Shown one piece after another: positions 1 through 11,507 of a stretch of DNA of 64,000 nt. Numbering within the stretch: the stretch's first letter is position 1; each line of letters starts with the position of its first letter. The notes under the pieces were generated by a model that worked only from the letters and a program-made list of their open reading frames with translations, did no database searches and was not told the DNA's origin. The translations under genes were made by a program, and so were the position numbers. Source of the DNA: Silene conica (Eukaryota > Streptophyta > Magnoliopsida > Caryophyllales > Caryophyllaceae); assembly GCA_029255685.2 (NCBI GenBank), contig CM055317.2:77737460-77801459 (forward strand), in the 5' to 3' direction.

Positions 1-210
1 AGGTTTTTTTTTATTTTTTTTTATTTTTTTTGACGAGGGGTTTAATCCTCCGGGCCCATACATTCCCGCACCACCACATGGACCATGTAAGCCACCCTTT
101 GGGGGCTGCAGTGGCCAAGTAGTCATCGCCACAACTGGTAATCAAACCTAGCTGAGACCTTCAACTCCTGCATTTCTGCAAGCTTTAAGGTTTAACTCAG
201 TTACCACTCA
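1..210 (-). mobile_element. tRNA-derived SINE, copy 1, 5'-truncated
   Basis: On the minus strand this reads as a SINE. A pol III B-box-like stretch lies near 140-155, followed by a conserved body, and the A-rich tail appears here as the T-runs at 1-31. The same ~190-bp body recurs at 10396-10675, 27492-27677 and 56341-56539. This copy lacks the outermost 5' (A-box) part seen in copies 2 and 3. Its tail reaches the window edge, so no target-site duplication can be checked. Confidence 0.75.
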
Positions 211-414
211 GTTATAGATGGTTTTAAAATTAGTGTTTTGTTGGACTATTTTCAGGTTAGATAATTTTGGACCGGGACATTTCGGGTTGTCACCAAAACT
301 CGGGCCAATTCGGGTTTTAAGGCCACATCTAGGGTGTGTACTTCGGGTCAATATCGGATCTATGCTCTACCTTTTCAGATTAGGTTGATTAGTAACTATA
401 CATTTATACAAATA

Positions 415-1815
415 TATTAAGTTATTAACCACATGTAATTAGCATAATTAAGGAATATTTGTTATTTTGTTAAGATTTTATTATGTTTCAATAAGTTAAT
501 ATTTTTTAAAAATATTTTGTTATTTTTTGTATTTTATTAAAATTCTTTTGGAAATTACTTTTGTAAATTAATATTCTGGAAATTAATTTTTTTTTTATTT
601 TAAATAATGAACTCGTTTTTTTAAAATTTTTTTATTTTATTAATATTTTGGAAATCAATTTTTCGATTATTCTAATTTAATTAAAGATGACTTGCTAATT
701 TTTCTTTCAAAAAAAAGATGACTTGCTAATTTTAAAAATTTAAAAATGTTGGTAGTAGGGTTCGAACCTGAGATCAGTTACACACAAGTTAACGTTTGCA
801 AGTAAAGTTTTAACCAATTAATCAAGGGTATCAAAAAGTTCATTTATGAATTACAATTGTTAATATTCTGAAATATACTAAAATAATATCGTTGAAATTC
901 TTATTACATTGAATGGATTTCTTTTAGATAATTTAAATACGATATATAGGGAATAAATTCAGTTAAATAAACAAAGTTCTGAAAAATATAATATATAATT
1001 TAAAATTTAAAATTAGTGAATTCGTAAATAACCAAAGTTTACATAAAACAAAATTAAGGAAACCAAGTTAAGAAAAATTATTCATTCCCTAAATATCGTA
1101 TATAAAATATCTAAAAAAAATTCATTCAATACAATAAAATTTTCGAAAATATTATTTTAGTATATTTCAGAATATTAACCATATTAATTCATACATGGTT
1201 GTGTTGATACCCTTGATTAATTGGTTAAAACTCTACTTGCAAACGTTACCTTGTGTGTAATTGATCTCAACCTTCTCAGGTTCAAACCATACTAACGGCA
1301 TTTTTATTTTTTATAAAATTAACTCGTATTTTTTACAAAATATAATTAATTAAATTAGACATATTGAATAAGTGGATTAATATAATTTAATTAAGCCTTA
1401 AAACAAATTTTTAATTAAATTAAACACACCAAATTGTTATTACATACTAACTAAAACAAAATTTAATAAAATACAAAATAAAAATATTCCATATAATTTA
1501 ATTAATCCAAAAAACACACAGAATATTTTATTGCTAACTAAAACGATTTTTTTAAAAATATTAATTTCCAGAATAATTTTTTTATTAATAACTAAACTGA
1601 TTTTATTTTTTTAAAAAAAAAAGTTTTGAAACTAAAAAATTATTATTATTGATTAATTACTAACTAAAACAAAAAATTTTAAAAAAATTTCAAAACTATT
1701 AATTGATTCTACTACATATTACAGAATTATTTTAATAGTAAAATCATTCAATTTTGTTAAGAAAATAAAATTTAGACAAAATAACAAAATTTCCTAAATT
1801 ACTGCTATATGGTAA
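415..1815. repeat. Long imperfect inverted repeat with tRNA-like heads
   Basis: Positions 745-965 and 1080-1300 are reverse complements of each other at high identity, around a ~110-bp AT-rich spacer. Weaker AT-rich similarity extends outward to about 415 and 1815. Each arm carries a tRNA-like module: a B-box-like GGTTCGAACC (758-769, minus sense) or GGTTCAAACC (~1278-1288, plus sense), and an A-box-like TTGATTAATTGGTT about 60 bp away. The two modules are head to head. It could be a foldback element or an inverted duplication of a SINE-bearing segment. No open frame is convincing here. Confidence 0.65.
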
Positions 1816-2068
1816 CCACTTGTAAATTTACTAACCTAACCTAAAATTAACTAATGTGGTTTAAGTTAGGTAATCTATGTGGCGCGACGTGATTCGTATA
1901 TGGAGTTTTTCATACACAATGTGTATATGTAGCCTTTTCCAACTCAATACAGTATAACCCAACATTATTAACTTGCCTTAACTTGATGCCCAAACAATAA
2001 CTTTAAACACTAAGATCCTCGTGAATTCGACACCTTATTCCCTTTACTACCCTTTGCGTTGTATAAAT

Positions 2069-2382
2069 AGGACTATACATCCAGATATATATATGAGTAT
2101 CGTACGTCTAATACAAATCTAGTTGAGCTTATATGCAATTTTGTTGAGCTTTTAATAATATTTTCTTGCACTATAGTATTTTAGTGTTAAATTTAAAATC
2201 TTTGGGTTTTACATGTATTATTTTTGTGTTTTAATATAATGTTTTGATTTACAATTTTTCTTATAAAGACGCTCATATTCTTTTCAATAAAACTCGTAAA
2301 ATATATGTATAAGCTCAAATTCGCTGTTATAAAACTCGAAATCTATACAACCAAATATATATACATCTGGTTGTATAATCCT
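2069..2382. mobile_element. MITE with ~25-bp imperfect terminal inverted repeats
   Basis: The left end (ACTATACATCCAGATATATA) matches the inverted right end (TTATACAACCAGATGTATAT). The interior is AT-rich, rich in GAGCTT/CTCAA words and non-coding. It resembles the MITE at 5637-5977 in composition and inner words. No convincing target-site duplication was found, so the superfamily is open. Confidence 0.55.
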
Positions 2383-3049
2383 CTAATTGTTTATATTGTT
2401 AGGTTTATGTGTTTAATTCAGAGTTGGACGACTTTACCCTTATCACGTAAGCCGTTTAATGAACGATTAGTGTTTGTTCTAATTGGTAGACTCCTCACCC
2501 CGGTAAGGGCGGGATTGTGGATTAAATAATGATAAGTGAAGTCCAATATTTGAAGCCATGGTGTAAGGGTAGACAACCAATTTGTTGAATGTTGAAACAC
2601 ATAGATTAATACTGAACTAGTGTAACCCCCGTGAAAAATCACGGGGTTGTGTACACTTATTTTTAAAGACGACAAAGGTAAATTCATTTCATTATATAGC
2701 ACTTCTATTTATTCGAACAATTTGATTTTTAACGGGGATGTTTGCATATAAGATATGTTCGGTTAAAAGGTGAATTTCCTGGTGCACTAATTTTCGAATA
2801 TCTGTTAGCAATCATGAAAATATTTGGATTAATTATGATAACATTAATGAATAAGGTATATAAGAAAAAACAATAAACGATTAAAAAAAAGATTATATAA
2901 TTAATAATGAGTAATTTGGAAAGTTATTATCTTGTGATGAATTGGTGACAGAACTTAAGTTGACGGACAAATAGGACGAAGAAAATAACTAATCAGATAG
3001 AAATATAAATTAAATGGGTGTATTAAAATTCGATAATGTAGGACAAAAA

Positions 3050-3259
3050 TTACAGTTTCTCGAAAACCTCCTTGTAAACAACCTTCGTTGTTGTATTAGT
3101 CATTCCTCCTTCTTCATCAAGAAATAACACTTTTAGACCTTTCTTACTCGTAACCCTAGATATAGCAACGTACAACTGGCCATGGGTAAAGACTGGTCTT
3201 AGAAGATAAAGTCCAACAATGGATAGAGATTGACCCTGACTTTTGTTAATAGTATATAT
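3050..3259 (-). pseudogene. Helitron helicase (Pif1-like RepHel) C-terminal fragment
   Basis: About 68 codons on the minus strand end at a stop at 3050. They contain INKSQGQSLSIVGLYLLRPV and then THGQLYVAISRVTSKKGLKV, the last conserved motifs of Pif1-family SF1B helicases as found in plant Helitron transposases, where this domain unwinds DNA during rolling-circle transposition. The ~1,000 or more upstream residues, including the Rep nuclease and Walker motifs, are not present next to it; upstream sequence is AT-rich and frame-broken. It is a remnant and cannot be an active transposase. Family identity is secure from the motifs; its place in the surrounding Helitron follows from the shared strand and position near the 3' end. 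Confidence 0.88.
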
Positions 3260-3944
3260 GATAGATGATGTTTATTTAATAAAAAAATGTATACATATTA
3301 ATTATGTACCGAGTTGTTTATTTAATGGAAAAAAAACAGGTTTTGACAAAATTACCAAATGTGATCGTGCTGAATGGAGGAGTTGTGGGTGTTGAGCTGG
3401 AATGCTTTTTCTCAATCCTACTATGAGATAACATAAGCTTCCTCTTCCGCCTTGCTAACTTAGATGCCTCCTGCATTTGGGTTAAGACACTATACTGTCC
3501 CGTGACAACTTGGACACTTCCATTAGATCTCTTTAGGGACAATTTATCTTTCCGCTGTTTCCTAGATGTTTGTGCAGTGAGGTATTCATTTACACCTTTT
3601 TTCAACTGAAAATCTATAATATATTTTCATCATTAACATTTGGATTATAATTAGGACAATAGTTATAAGCTGATTTTTTGTTCAAAAGGGGAAAAGAAAA
3701 TAATCATTCCAATAATTGCTTATAGAGGCTGCCATCAGTTTGCTTTTCGCTTGATCTAGAACAAATTTAAAAGATTGTGTAAAATCAATTACGAATAATA
3801 TAAATCGGATATAAATAATAAACAGTATGTTGTACATAATAACTTTTTATTTAAGAGCCACTCTTTGTAACACATGCTTATTTAGATGTAATTTGTGATT
3901 GATAAATGCCTTTTTATTGATAGAAAATACCTTAAATATAGACA

Positions 3945-4757
3945 CGTACCAGTTTGGGATTGATACAAAGGTGATTTACCCTTGTTTTGTTGAATTGATG
4001 TTTGCCTTTGAATGTTCACATGTGTTTGAATTACTTGTGTAAAATAGAAGAATAAAACATCAACTAAGGTGTACAAATAGATAAGTAAGAATGTGAGATA
4101 ATTAAGTCTTTTGCAATCTGTTTTTTCACATGTATACATAATATTATTTTATCACACCAAATAATTAGTTTGAGGCACATACCATTCTGAGATGGATATA
4201 ATGTTGTTTTACCAGTTGTAGGTCGGAATGATGATGACACTTGAATGTATGGAGTTGGTTGAAAAGCTTGCGAAAAATCAATCAGTGCAATATAAAATCG
4301 TGTAAACTAAAAAAGTATGTATATGAGGAAAATATTTAAGCTACTTAAATAAATCGAAGCAACGTACCAGATTGATGTTGATAAAACGGTGCTTTACCCT
4401 TATCTTTTTGAATCGATGTTTGCCTTTGAATCTCTGTAGGTGTTTGAATTACTTGCGTAAAATCTAACAATTAAACATCAATTAAGGTGTACAAATAGAT
4501 AAGTAAGAATGTGAGATAATTAAGTCTTTTGCAATCTGTTTTTTTTCACATGTATACATAATATTATTTTATCACAGCAAATAATTAGTTTGAGGCACAT
4601 ACCATTCTGAGATGGATATAATGTTGCTTTACCAGTCGTAGGTCGGAATGATGATGACACTTGAATGTATGGAGTTGGTTGAAAAGCTTGCGGAAAATCA
4701 ATCATTGCAACATAAAATCGTGTAAACTAAAAAAGCATGTATATGAGGAAAATAATT
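3945..4757 (-). repeat. Tandemly duplicated ~420-bp block with exon-like segments
   Basis: Positions 3945-4343 and 4366-4757 are direct copies at roughly 90% identity, and a partial third copy lies at 4758-4875. On the minus strand each copy holds two short open segments ending in a similar motif right before a GT donor: GKTTLYPSQNG, GKSPLYQSQTG and GKAPFYQHQSG, each followed by GTATGT or GTACGT. This looks like exon duplication in a captured or Helitron-borne gene. I do not recognise the protein. Further minus-strand open sequence at 3318-3605 is lysine- and serine-rich and also unrecognised. Confidence 0.6.
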
Positions 4758-5333
4758 AAGGTTGCGAAAAATCAATCACTACAAAATAAAATGGTGTAGA
4801 TTAAAACAGTATGTATATGACGAAAATACATAAGCTAATTAAATAAACCGAAGTCACGTACCAGATTGATGTTTAGGGAATCTCGGTTTAAACTGTTTTT
4901 ATGAACAAAATTTAGGGAATCTCGGTTTAGTGGACTTCTATTGAGTAATGAGATGACGGCCTGATTCTAGGTAATCTCGGTTACTAATGTACTTAAAATA
5001 TATACAAAAGTTACTAATGTACTTAAAATGGATAAATTTATTTTGTATATATTTTACTATGGAATTTCTTATTTACGGAATGGAATATTTAGGGAATCTC
5101 GGTTTAGTCGTCTTCTATTGAGTAATGATTATAATAATAATAATAATAATAATAATATTATAATATTATAATACATAAAAATATATGACTTGACATACAT
5201 TAAGGGTTCTCATTGGTCTACAAAACTGATTTTTGTGAGGGTGAATGTGAGTGCGAGAAAGAGTGAACGGTGGAATATTATTGCGCGACGTATGCAGTTA
5301 TACATTTTGCTTTTATAGTAATAATGATAATGA

Positions 5334-5636
5334 TGGACATCTTTATCATTGACCTAAATTAAATGTTGCATGTGTTTACTCGCGCTTCTACCGTTTTCCC
5401 GGCCATTTTCTGTGCTGCCTGTGTCTATAGTCTTCACACACATTTTTTACACTAAATTGGCTCACATTATTCTTTGCCAAGATATTCATGTTATTTTTTG
5501 AATCTTTTAATTTGTCTTACTCATTGGCTATACGTAAATCCGTCTTCTAAGTCATTTTTGTAACTTTAGGGTAGCCACCGTCATCCATCCATTGCTATTA
5601 TGTGGCTTCACCCCTGTTATTTGAGAAAAATGAACC
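5334..5636. other. Intergenic, no feature recognised
   Basis: Unique-looking sequence between the Helitron and the next MITE. No coding frame, RNA gene or repeat could be supported. Confidence 0.5.
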
Positions 5637-5977
5637 TACATCGGATGTAGTACCTCCAATTTTTTATTTTTTGAGCATATATGTATTTTTTATTTTTTGA
5701 GCTTATGACCTTAAATTTTATTTGTTTTTGAGCAAATGTGTATTTTTTGGAGCATATTAAAGTTTATAAGTTAGATTTTTTTTTCTTTTCGTCATAACTC
5801 AAATTCAACTAAACTTATGTATAATATTTTTGAGTTTTATTGGGATTTTTTAGAGTTTAATGTTCAAATAAATAAACTCAAAAACTTTATATGAAAACTC
5901 ATAATTTCTAAAACAAAACTCAAAATTTTTACCATGATGCTCAAAAATTATAACATTGGAGGTAATACATCGATGTA
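5637..5977. mobile_element. MITE with ~21-bp terminal inverted repeats
   Basis: The left end TACATCGGATGTAGTACCTCC matches the inverted right end TACATCGATGTATTACCTCC with two differences. The 341-bp interior is AT-rich and non-coding. It abuts a hAT-like MITE 15 bp away. The target-site duplication is not clear. Confidence 0.65.
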
Positions 5978-5992
5978 CCATCCACTTACTGC

Positions 5993-6210
5993 CATGGGCG
6001 AACCTAGGTAGTAACAAGGGGTGGCGGGCGCAACGAAAACTTGAAAAAATTGACTTACCAATTAATGTTGAATTATAGATAAATTACTGATATCCAATTA
6101 AAGGTCTAATAAATAGCTTATGGTAGAATGGTATATGCATTGCTTTCCAACCTAGTACTTCAGGTTTGAATCGCCTTACTAGCAAATATTTAATCTTGGG
6201 TTCGCCCCTC
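5993..6210. mobile_element. hAT-like MITE with internal tRNA-like module
   Basis: The ends CATGGGCGAACC and (inverted) GAGGGGCGAACC form terminal repeats. Flanks CTTACTGC (5985-5992) and CTTATTGC (6211-6218) are an 8-bp duplication with one mismatch, as expected for hAT. Inside, TGGTAGAATGGT (6121-6132) and GGTTTGAATCG (6163-6173) look like pol III A and B boxes. Confidence 0.7.
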
Positions 6211-6271
6211 CTTATTGCTTCTATTTGGCCTTAATTTCTTTTTTTTTCTTTTTTTTCGGCAACTAAGTCTT

Positions 6272-8539
6272 TTTTTTTGGAACACGAAAGAAAGGTTTAC
6301 ATACTAACTACCCGACCCTCCGGGTCATACATTTCATTACATTATTTGAAAAAGAAAATAAACTTATGACGGGACTGTATCAAATGATGGGTCTCTTGGG
6401 TGGACGATCTGAACTCTCCAATTGAGCGAAGACTTCTTTTCTCTTCTTTATCAGCTGAGCTTCCGAGAAGTACCTGCAACAAGCCACACTTACGCCACGG
6501 GGACGTAGAAACTTTCTGGAAGGAGATCTACTTGTAGGAAAAGTAGATAAATTGTGTCTCGGAGATTCATCCCTTTGGCTCCGACTTTTCCGGAAGGAGG
6601 GAGTTCTCATCTTCTCCCTCATATGGTGAGTAGTTGGTAATTTGCGAGGGATAATAACAGATTACGAACTAAAGCATTCTTGCTCTTCTTAGCTGGCCGA
6701 AAAACAAAAGGGTCGATTAGCATTGATGTCAGAATAGGCCAGAGGGCAAGTAGGGATCGATAGAGGATGAATAATTTTCCAAAACTAGAGGCTCATCAGC
6801 TGAAAGGCACTCTTAAGGGTCATGGGTTGTAAGAGAGGAGAAATTATCTCCAGAAGAGGAGGGGCTCAAGCATGTATCATAAATGGAGGACTTCCTTTCC
6901 ATGATATTTATTTCTGAAGGAGACACCTCTTTCTTTTTCCCCTTCATCTTACGTTTTCGAGGTTTAGGAGTCTCCTTTTCTTCTTCTTCTCCTTCTTACC
7001 GAATTCACTTATACTTTTTTCCTCCTTCGTGGGCTCAAAATGACTAATCCGGACCGTTAAAGTTGACAAATCATTTTTGTGATAATACATCACTTTATGA
7101 ACTTGAATGAGTTTTTGATAATCATGTCCAAAAATCCTTAGTTTCGAATGACCTCCTCTCTTTTTTTAAAACTCAAAAAAAGACTTATTTGGGCCATTCT
7201 TCTCCAAACCAAGTTTATGGTTAATCTTTCCACAATTCACAGCTTCCTCCAACTCAAAAAATGCACTCACATTTTCTCTAACACTCACCTCTTCCTTGAT
7301 TTCCGCCACCTCCATGACCACACTCTCACAATCAGTTATACTACTTTCAGAAGTCTGCACCATTTCGGAAGAATGTACTTGTTTCTTACCGTTCACTTGC
7401 ATTTCATCAGACGAAGCGACCTCTAGCACTCTTTTAGCATTAGCCTTAATGAGGAGGTGACATTTAACTACCTCTAATTCTCTTATGACATCCTTATTTC
7501 TAGGTTCAACCTCCAAAGCTTCCACTAGGTCCATTTTTGCTACTAAGAATTTGTTCAATTTCATATTTGCAATTGCTCTACGGAAAAGAGCTTTAACATT
7601 CCGCGAAAAAATTCTAAAATCATGGTACACAGGCCCACAGCAGCCCTAAATTAAATTCCTCAAGTTTCAAGGCACAAGCCGCCAGATTAGAATTAAGGGA
7701 GACAACAAGTCAGACAAAGAGTGAATATCCTCATTTCCAACACTAGCCAAGCTCAGAACAAAAAGTTTACAAGCCTCATCGTAACACGAAGCAGCCTTAT
7801 CAAAGCGATTTTGTCGAAAAAGACTGTTTCCTTTGTCCTCAAGCGCCCTTACCTCACACAAGACCAGCGTAAACGGCCCTTTCATACTCGTAAAGTGAGC
7901 TATCATCCTTTCCCCGTCATTATCCATGCACCCATCACTAACATGAGCACAAGCGAAGTTATCCAAGAACTTATAATATACGGAAGGAAAATCCATAACC
8001 CCGAACCAAATCTAACAAACAACTACCACTCAAACAATACTAAAAACCGAAATACGAACACTAACACCCAACCAACTACACATACACCTTCAACAACTAC
8101 ACAAAAACCTTCAACACATCAACCACTAGCACTACCGGCCAACACCGAACCTGAAACCAACGAACAGAACGGCAAAAGGCGGTGCGACGAAGCACTAATA
8201 GACCACCAGCGACACCCACCAACACCGGACCCGGCTCCGACGATCAGAACAACAACGGGACAGAGAGACGACGCACAATCAGACCATGGATGGTCTACCT
8301 ATGACTAGAACAAGCAAACAGATAACAAAAGAAAGACAACTAACCTGAAAGAAAAAGACGACTGCGAAGAGAAGACGAAAAAAGACGATGTGAAGCAAGA
8401 AAGCGAGAGTAGGTAGTTGATGGATCCTCGCCGGCGACCTGAACAGTCACCGGTAAGGGATTTCAATTCTAGGGTTGATTTTTAATTTGGGGATTTTTGA
8501 AGGGTGCAAAATAGTCCCAACTTTGTATTAAGTCTCTAT
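6272..8539 (-). mobile_element. Retroposed (processed) gene copy with 14-bp target-site duplication
   Basis: The 14-bp sequence GGCAACTAAGTCTT occurs at 6258-6271 and again at 8540-8553. Between them is a minus-strand segment whose left end is a short T run (6271-6278), that is, a poly-A tail on the minus strand. This is the hallmark of LINE-driven retroposition. The body holds an intronless, frame-broken TPR-protein sequence (7166-7996), a ~540-bp leader-like region and a ~890-bp trailing region with basic and SR-like open stretches (e.g. 6380-6622) that I could not assign. It may be a long mRNA copy or a chimera with another transcript. Age is uncertain: the duplication is still perfect but the reading frame is disrupted. 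Confidence 0.8.
7166..7996 (-). pseudogene. TPR-domain protein retropseudogene
   Basis: Two open stretches on the minus strand (7996-7667 and 7630-7166) together give a TPR-like region. The first has ALEDKGNSLFRQNRFDKAAS followed by CYDEA. A shifted frame around 7700-7640 reads NLAACALKLEEF. The second has RNVKALFRRAIANMKLNKF, then a conserved ALEVEPRNKDV. These are the helix signatures of the three-TPR clamp of FKBP-type immunophilins and Hsp90 co-chaperones, which bind the C-terminal EEVD tail of Hsp90/Hsp70. At least two frameshifts or a small deletion separate the parts near 7630-7700, so no intact product is expected. The exact parent gene was not identified. It lies inside the retroposed segment 6272-8539 and has no introns. 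Confidence 0.72.
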
Positions 8540-8553
8540 GGCAACTAAGTCTT

Positions 8554-9086
8554 AATTTCTTGAAAAACAGTCATTTCTTGTTTTCTCTGCATCCTGCTTG
8601 CGTACAGCATGCCGGTTCAAAGTCGTCACACCCATTTTATTACTCTAAATTGGGTCACAATATTCCGTAGATACTGATGTTTAATGTTATTCTTTATATT
8701 TGTCTTTGTCGCTACACGCCTATACTTGTCCGGTGAGTATGTTTAATTTGGTGCGGGTTTGGTGTATTCATCGGACATTCTGTTACTTCGCTACTGTTTT
8801 ACAATGTACGGAGTAACATACAAACACATAGTATAATACGATCTTATATTCCTGAAGCAAAACTTCATGTTCGTTGGAATTCATGTATGCGCTTAATTAC
8901 ATTAGGAGATTTACTATACGCATGTAGCTATATATATATATATGCTGTATTCCCAAAATGTAGAAGGCAGATTTCTTCTTCTACTAAAAACAGGAGAAGA
9001 TTTCATATCCCTTTTGCAACTCCTATAGATAGATGTATACCATGTTTTCTTAGAAAAATTCTGTAATCGACAGTAAACGTGTCCTG
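8554..9086. other. Intergenic; includes 3' flank of the RINGv gene
   Basis: No coding frame is supported. The right-hand part is expected to contain the 3' UTR and poly-A site of the minus-strand RINGv gene ending at 9087; no single polyadenylation signal stands out. Confidence 0.4.
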
Positions 9087-11119
9087 CTATCTTTGTATTC
9101 CCTGCTCTTCATCGCTACCATCTCTAGTATAGTTGTCATTGTGAATAAGAACGTCCTATTACAAAAATTAACATAGCGATGATTAGCTCAATGAATCCAA
9201 TCCAAGTTGGTCTAACATTCTAACTCGCAATCCTAATTATATCGGTAAATATGAGAAACTGAAACTTACATGAATATTACGATGCTGTCTAATGCTGTTC
9301 TGAAGCGCTGATATTGTCCGAATAATAACGCACATAGGAATAATTACTCCGCAACCTCTCAGTATAATAATCTGCATCAAGTAATCAAGTAAAACTTAAT
9401 ACAGATGAAACTGTAAAAATTCAGATTAGGTAAAACTGAAGGCTGATGAAGCTTTTTAGCTACTTACTGTTGTAGGTGAAAACGGGTAATGTCCCGTTCC
9501 TGCTAACACTTCTAGCAGATGCCGCAGTAACAAAACTGCGGTAAACTGTCATTTTAAACACGATAGTTAAACATAAGTCAATGCTCCAAAATAATGTGTT
9601 TGATATTTCGATCTGCCACATGCATTTAATAATTAATGTTTAATGGTGTTGTGACAACACTAAAAAAAAGGGGCCATTTTCTGAGTGTGACCTCCTTGGT
9701 TTCATACGGATTACTAAAGTTATCTCAATAAATCATTGGCTCACGAACGATTGGGACGGAGCCACGGAGGAAGTATAAAGATTTACAATACGATTTTAGA
9801 AATAAAAGATGATACGTACAAGGAGGGCAACAGTTTTGCAATATGAAGCGAATCTATCGATAGCTGATGAGCATTCTGCTGCAGCTAACATGTTTGGATT
9901 GTCGACTTCTTCCTCTGGTCTCGGGTTTTCTAAGTTTCTCCTGTACCGTAAAAATTACTTCCGTTAGTATACTTCTGCATTGTATATACAATAGTCTTAT
10001 TTGAGTTTTGCAACGGGAAATAGAAAACCGATTAGTATAATCATTTTTGAAATGTGAAGTATGCAGAAGTCAAATTACAATTACTTATTAGACAAATTTA
10101 AAAGACCGAAAATTACTAATTAAAAAATGAAAGGAATAGTCTACCTGATAGTGACAACTTCATCTTGTACCATTATTTTCTTTGTTTGTTTTGCAATAGC
10201 TGTGTATCCTGGTTCATATTTCTGCATCAATTTATACATTGTTTCATTATAAATCTGGACAATAAACTGTTACTAATACGAGAGACCGTTTCTCGTTACA
10301 TTCTACGTCGAAATATGTCAAACTAAGGGGTCGAATGAACGCAGTCTTATCTTTTGGAAACAAATAAAAACTATGTATGAGGTAAAAGATGAAGGTTTTT
10401 TTTTTTTTTTTTTTCGTTTTTTATTTTCGTGTTTTTTTGGGACGAGGGGTTTAATCCCGGGCCCATACATTCTCGCACCACCACATAAACCATGTAAGCC
10501 ACCCTTTCGGGACTGCAGTGGTCAAATGGTCATCACCCCAGTTGTTAATCGAATTTGAGACATCTCAATTCCTGCCCATGCATTCCAACATGAACCAGGT
10601 AACTGAGACCTCTTAACTCCTGCATTTATGCAAGCTTTAATGTTTAACTCAGTTACCAGTGGACTAACACCGGTGGAATGATCTCTACTTTATGCCGAAT
10701 TTCCCGAGTTATTTGTTTAAAGTTTTATATCATTTGTGAGCGTTATTTTACTTAAAGGTAAAGAAATGAGCGGAAAAAAGAGGAGAATTGAAGACAAACC
10801 TGTAAGCATATTTCACAGATGATATCCCCTTTCTCGTCACACCATCTTTGTATACATTCTCTATGTGCATACTGCAATTATAACATAAAATCAAGAAATA
10901 AAACTCAATTATGAAATCCAAATATTTAAATAAAAATAGGAATGGAGAAAGGCGAATTGAATTAGAAGTAAATACCTTGACAGTACCAGCACAAGCACAA
11001 GGAGTTTCTAATTTTCTACAACTTTCAAACTCAGCTTCATGACAAATTCTGCAATAACTTGCATATGAATTTGAATAACATTCATCCACAAACAATACAA
11101 CTTCTTTCATCGTCGTCAT
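9087..11119 (-). CDS. RINGv (MARCH-type) membrane E3 ubiquitin ligase, 7 exons
   Basis: Exons on the minus strand: 11119-10976, 10871-10800, 10221-10145, 9940-9820, 9545-9468, 9371-9270 and 9155-9087. All introns are GT-AG and the phases fit, giving 220 residues and a TAG stop. The C4HC3 RINGv finger spans residues 23-70 (C23, C26, C41, C43, H51, C54, C67, C70) and is split by intron 1. It is followed by the plant-typical YEPGYTA and two hydrophobic segments, about 134-152 and 165-185, then an acidic tail. Such proteins sit in membranes and pass ubiquitin from an E2 to substrates through the RINGv finger; the plant family includes PIT1-like proteins (DUF3675). The start is the first ATG at 11119. 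Exon 7 is the least certain: reading through its donor would give a slightly different C-terminus. A SINE lies in intron 2. The substrate is unknown. Confidence 0.88.
10396..10675 (-). mobile_element. tRNA-derived SINE, copy 2, in intron 2 of the RINGv gene
   Basis: A long T-run (10396-10414) is the A tail on the minus strand. The body matches the other SINE copies, and the 5' end CCACCGGTGTTAGTC is retained. It contains an internal partial duplication of the region around 10560-10610. It has the same orientation as the host gene. Confidence 0.8.
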
Positions 11120-11507
11120 CAATTATTTGAATTTATTTCTTCACTAATTTTTAATTAAAATGATTAAATAATTTGTTGTGATTTCCTCTGTTTTGTCTCC
11201 TGCCAACTTTGTGATTCACTCAGTTTAAATAAGATTAAGAATGTCAAGGAATAAATGAAGGAAATACCGAAAATGGGGTTAATTAATACGTAGTATTATG
11301 AAAAGTGGATAGGTGTTAATTATTGTGATCCACATTGGCAATCTTAGCCATTTAAAAGTAGTGTATCTTTCAATGGAACGGCCGAAGGAAGTTCGTAATC
11401 TCGGCTGACTTGGATTCCTTAAATAATCCCAATTATATTAATCAATTGGATGATTAATCTACCAAAGCCCAAAAAGGATACTGCTTACACGGATAATTTT
11501 AGTCTTA

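Larger units (their letters stand above)
2617..5333 (-). mobile_element. Helitron with decayed helicase and duplicated exons
   Basis: Read on the minus strand, the 3' end is a CCCCGTGA/TCACGGGG hairpin, a short spacer and CTAG, followed by T at 2616. This is the Helitron 3' signature. The proposed 5' end is a TCATTATCATTATTACTATA-type terminus at 5327-5333, with two adjacent TC choices. Inside are a RepHel-type helicase C-terminal remnant (3050-3259), a ~420-bp direct duplication carrying exon-like segments (3945-4757), and repeats of TTTAGGGAATCTCGG (4870-5105). The helicase runs in the same direction as the termini, which supports the assignment. The exact 5' end is the least certain part. 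Confidence 0.7.

Noticed and set aside
758..830. Functional tRNA gene near the GGTTCGAACC motif
   Set aside because: Only A- and B-box-like words are present; no cloverleaf with paired acceptor stem and anticodon arm could be formed.
7721..8308. 195-codon plus-strand frame rich in Thr, Asn and Pro
   Set aside because: It is the antisense shadow of the retroposed TPR copy and its leader; composition is low-complexity.
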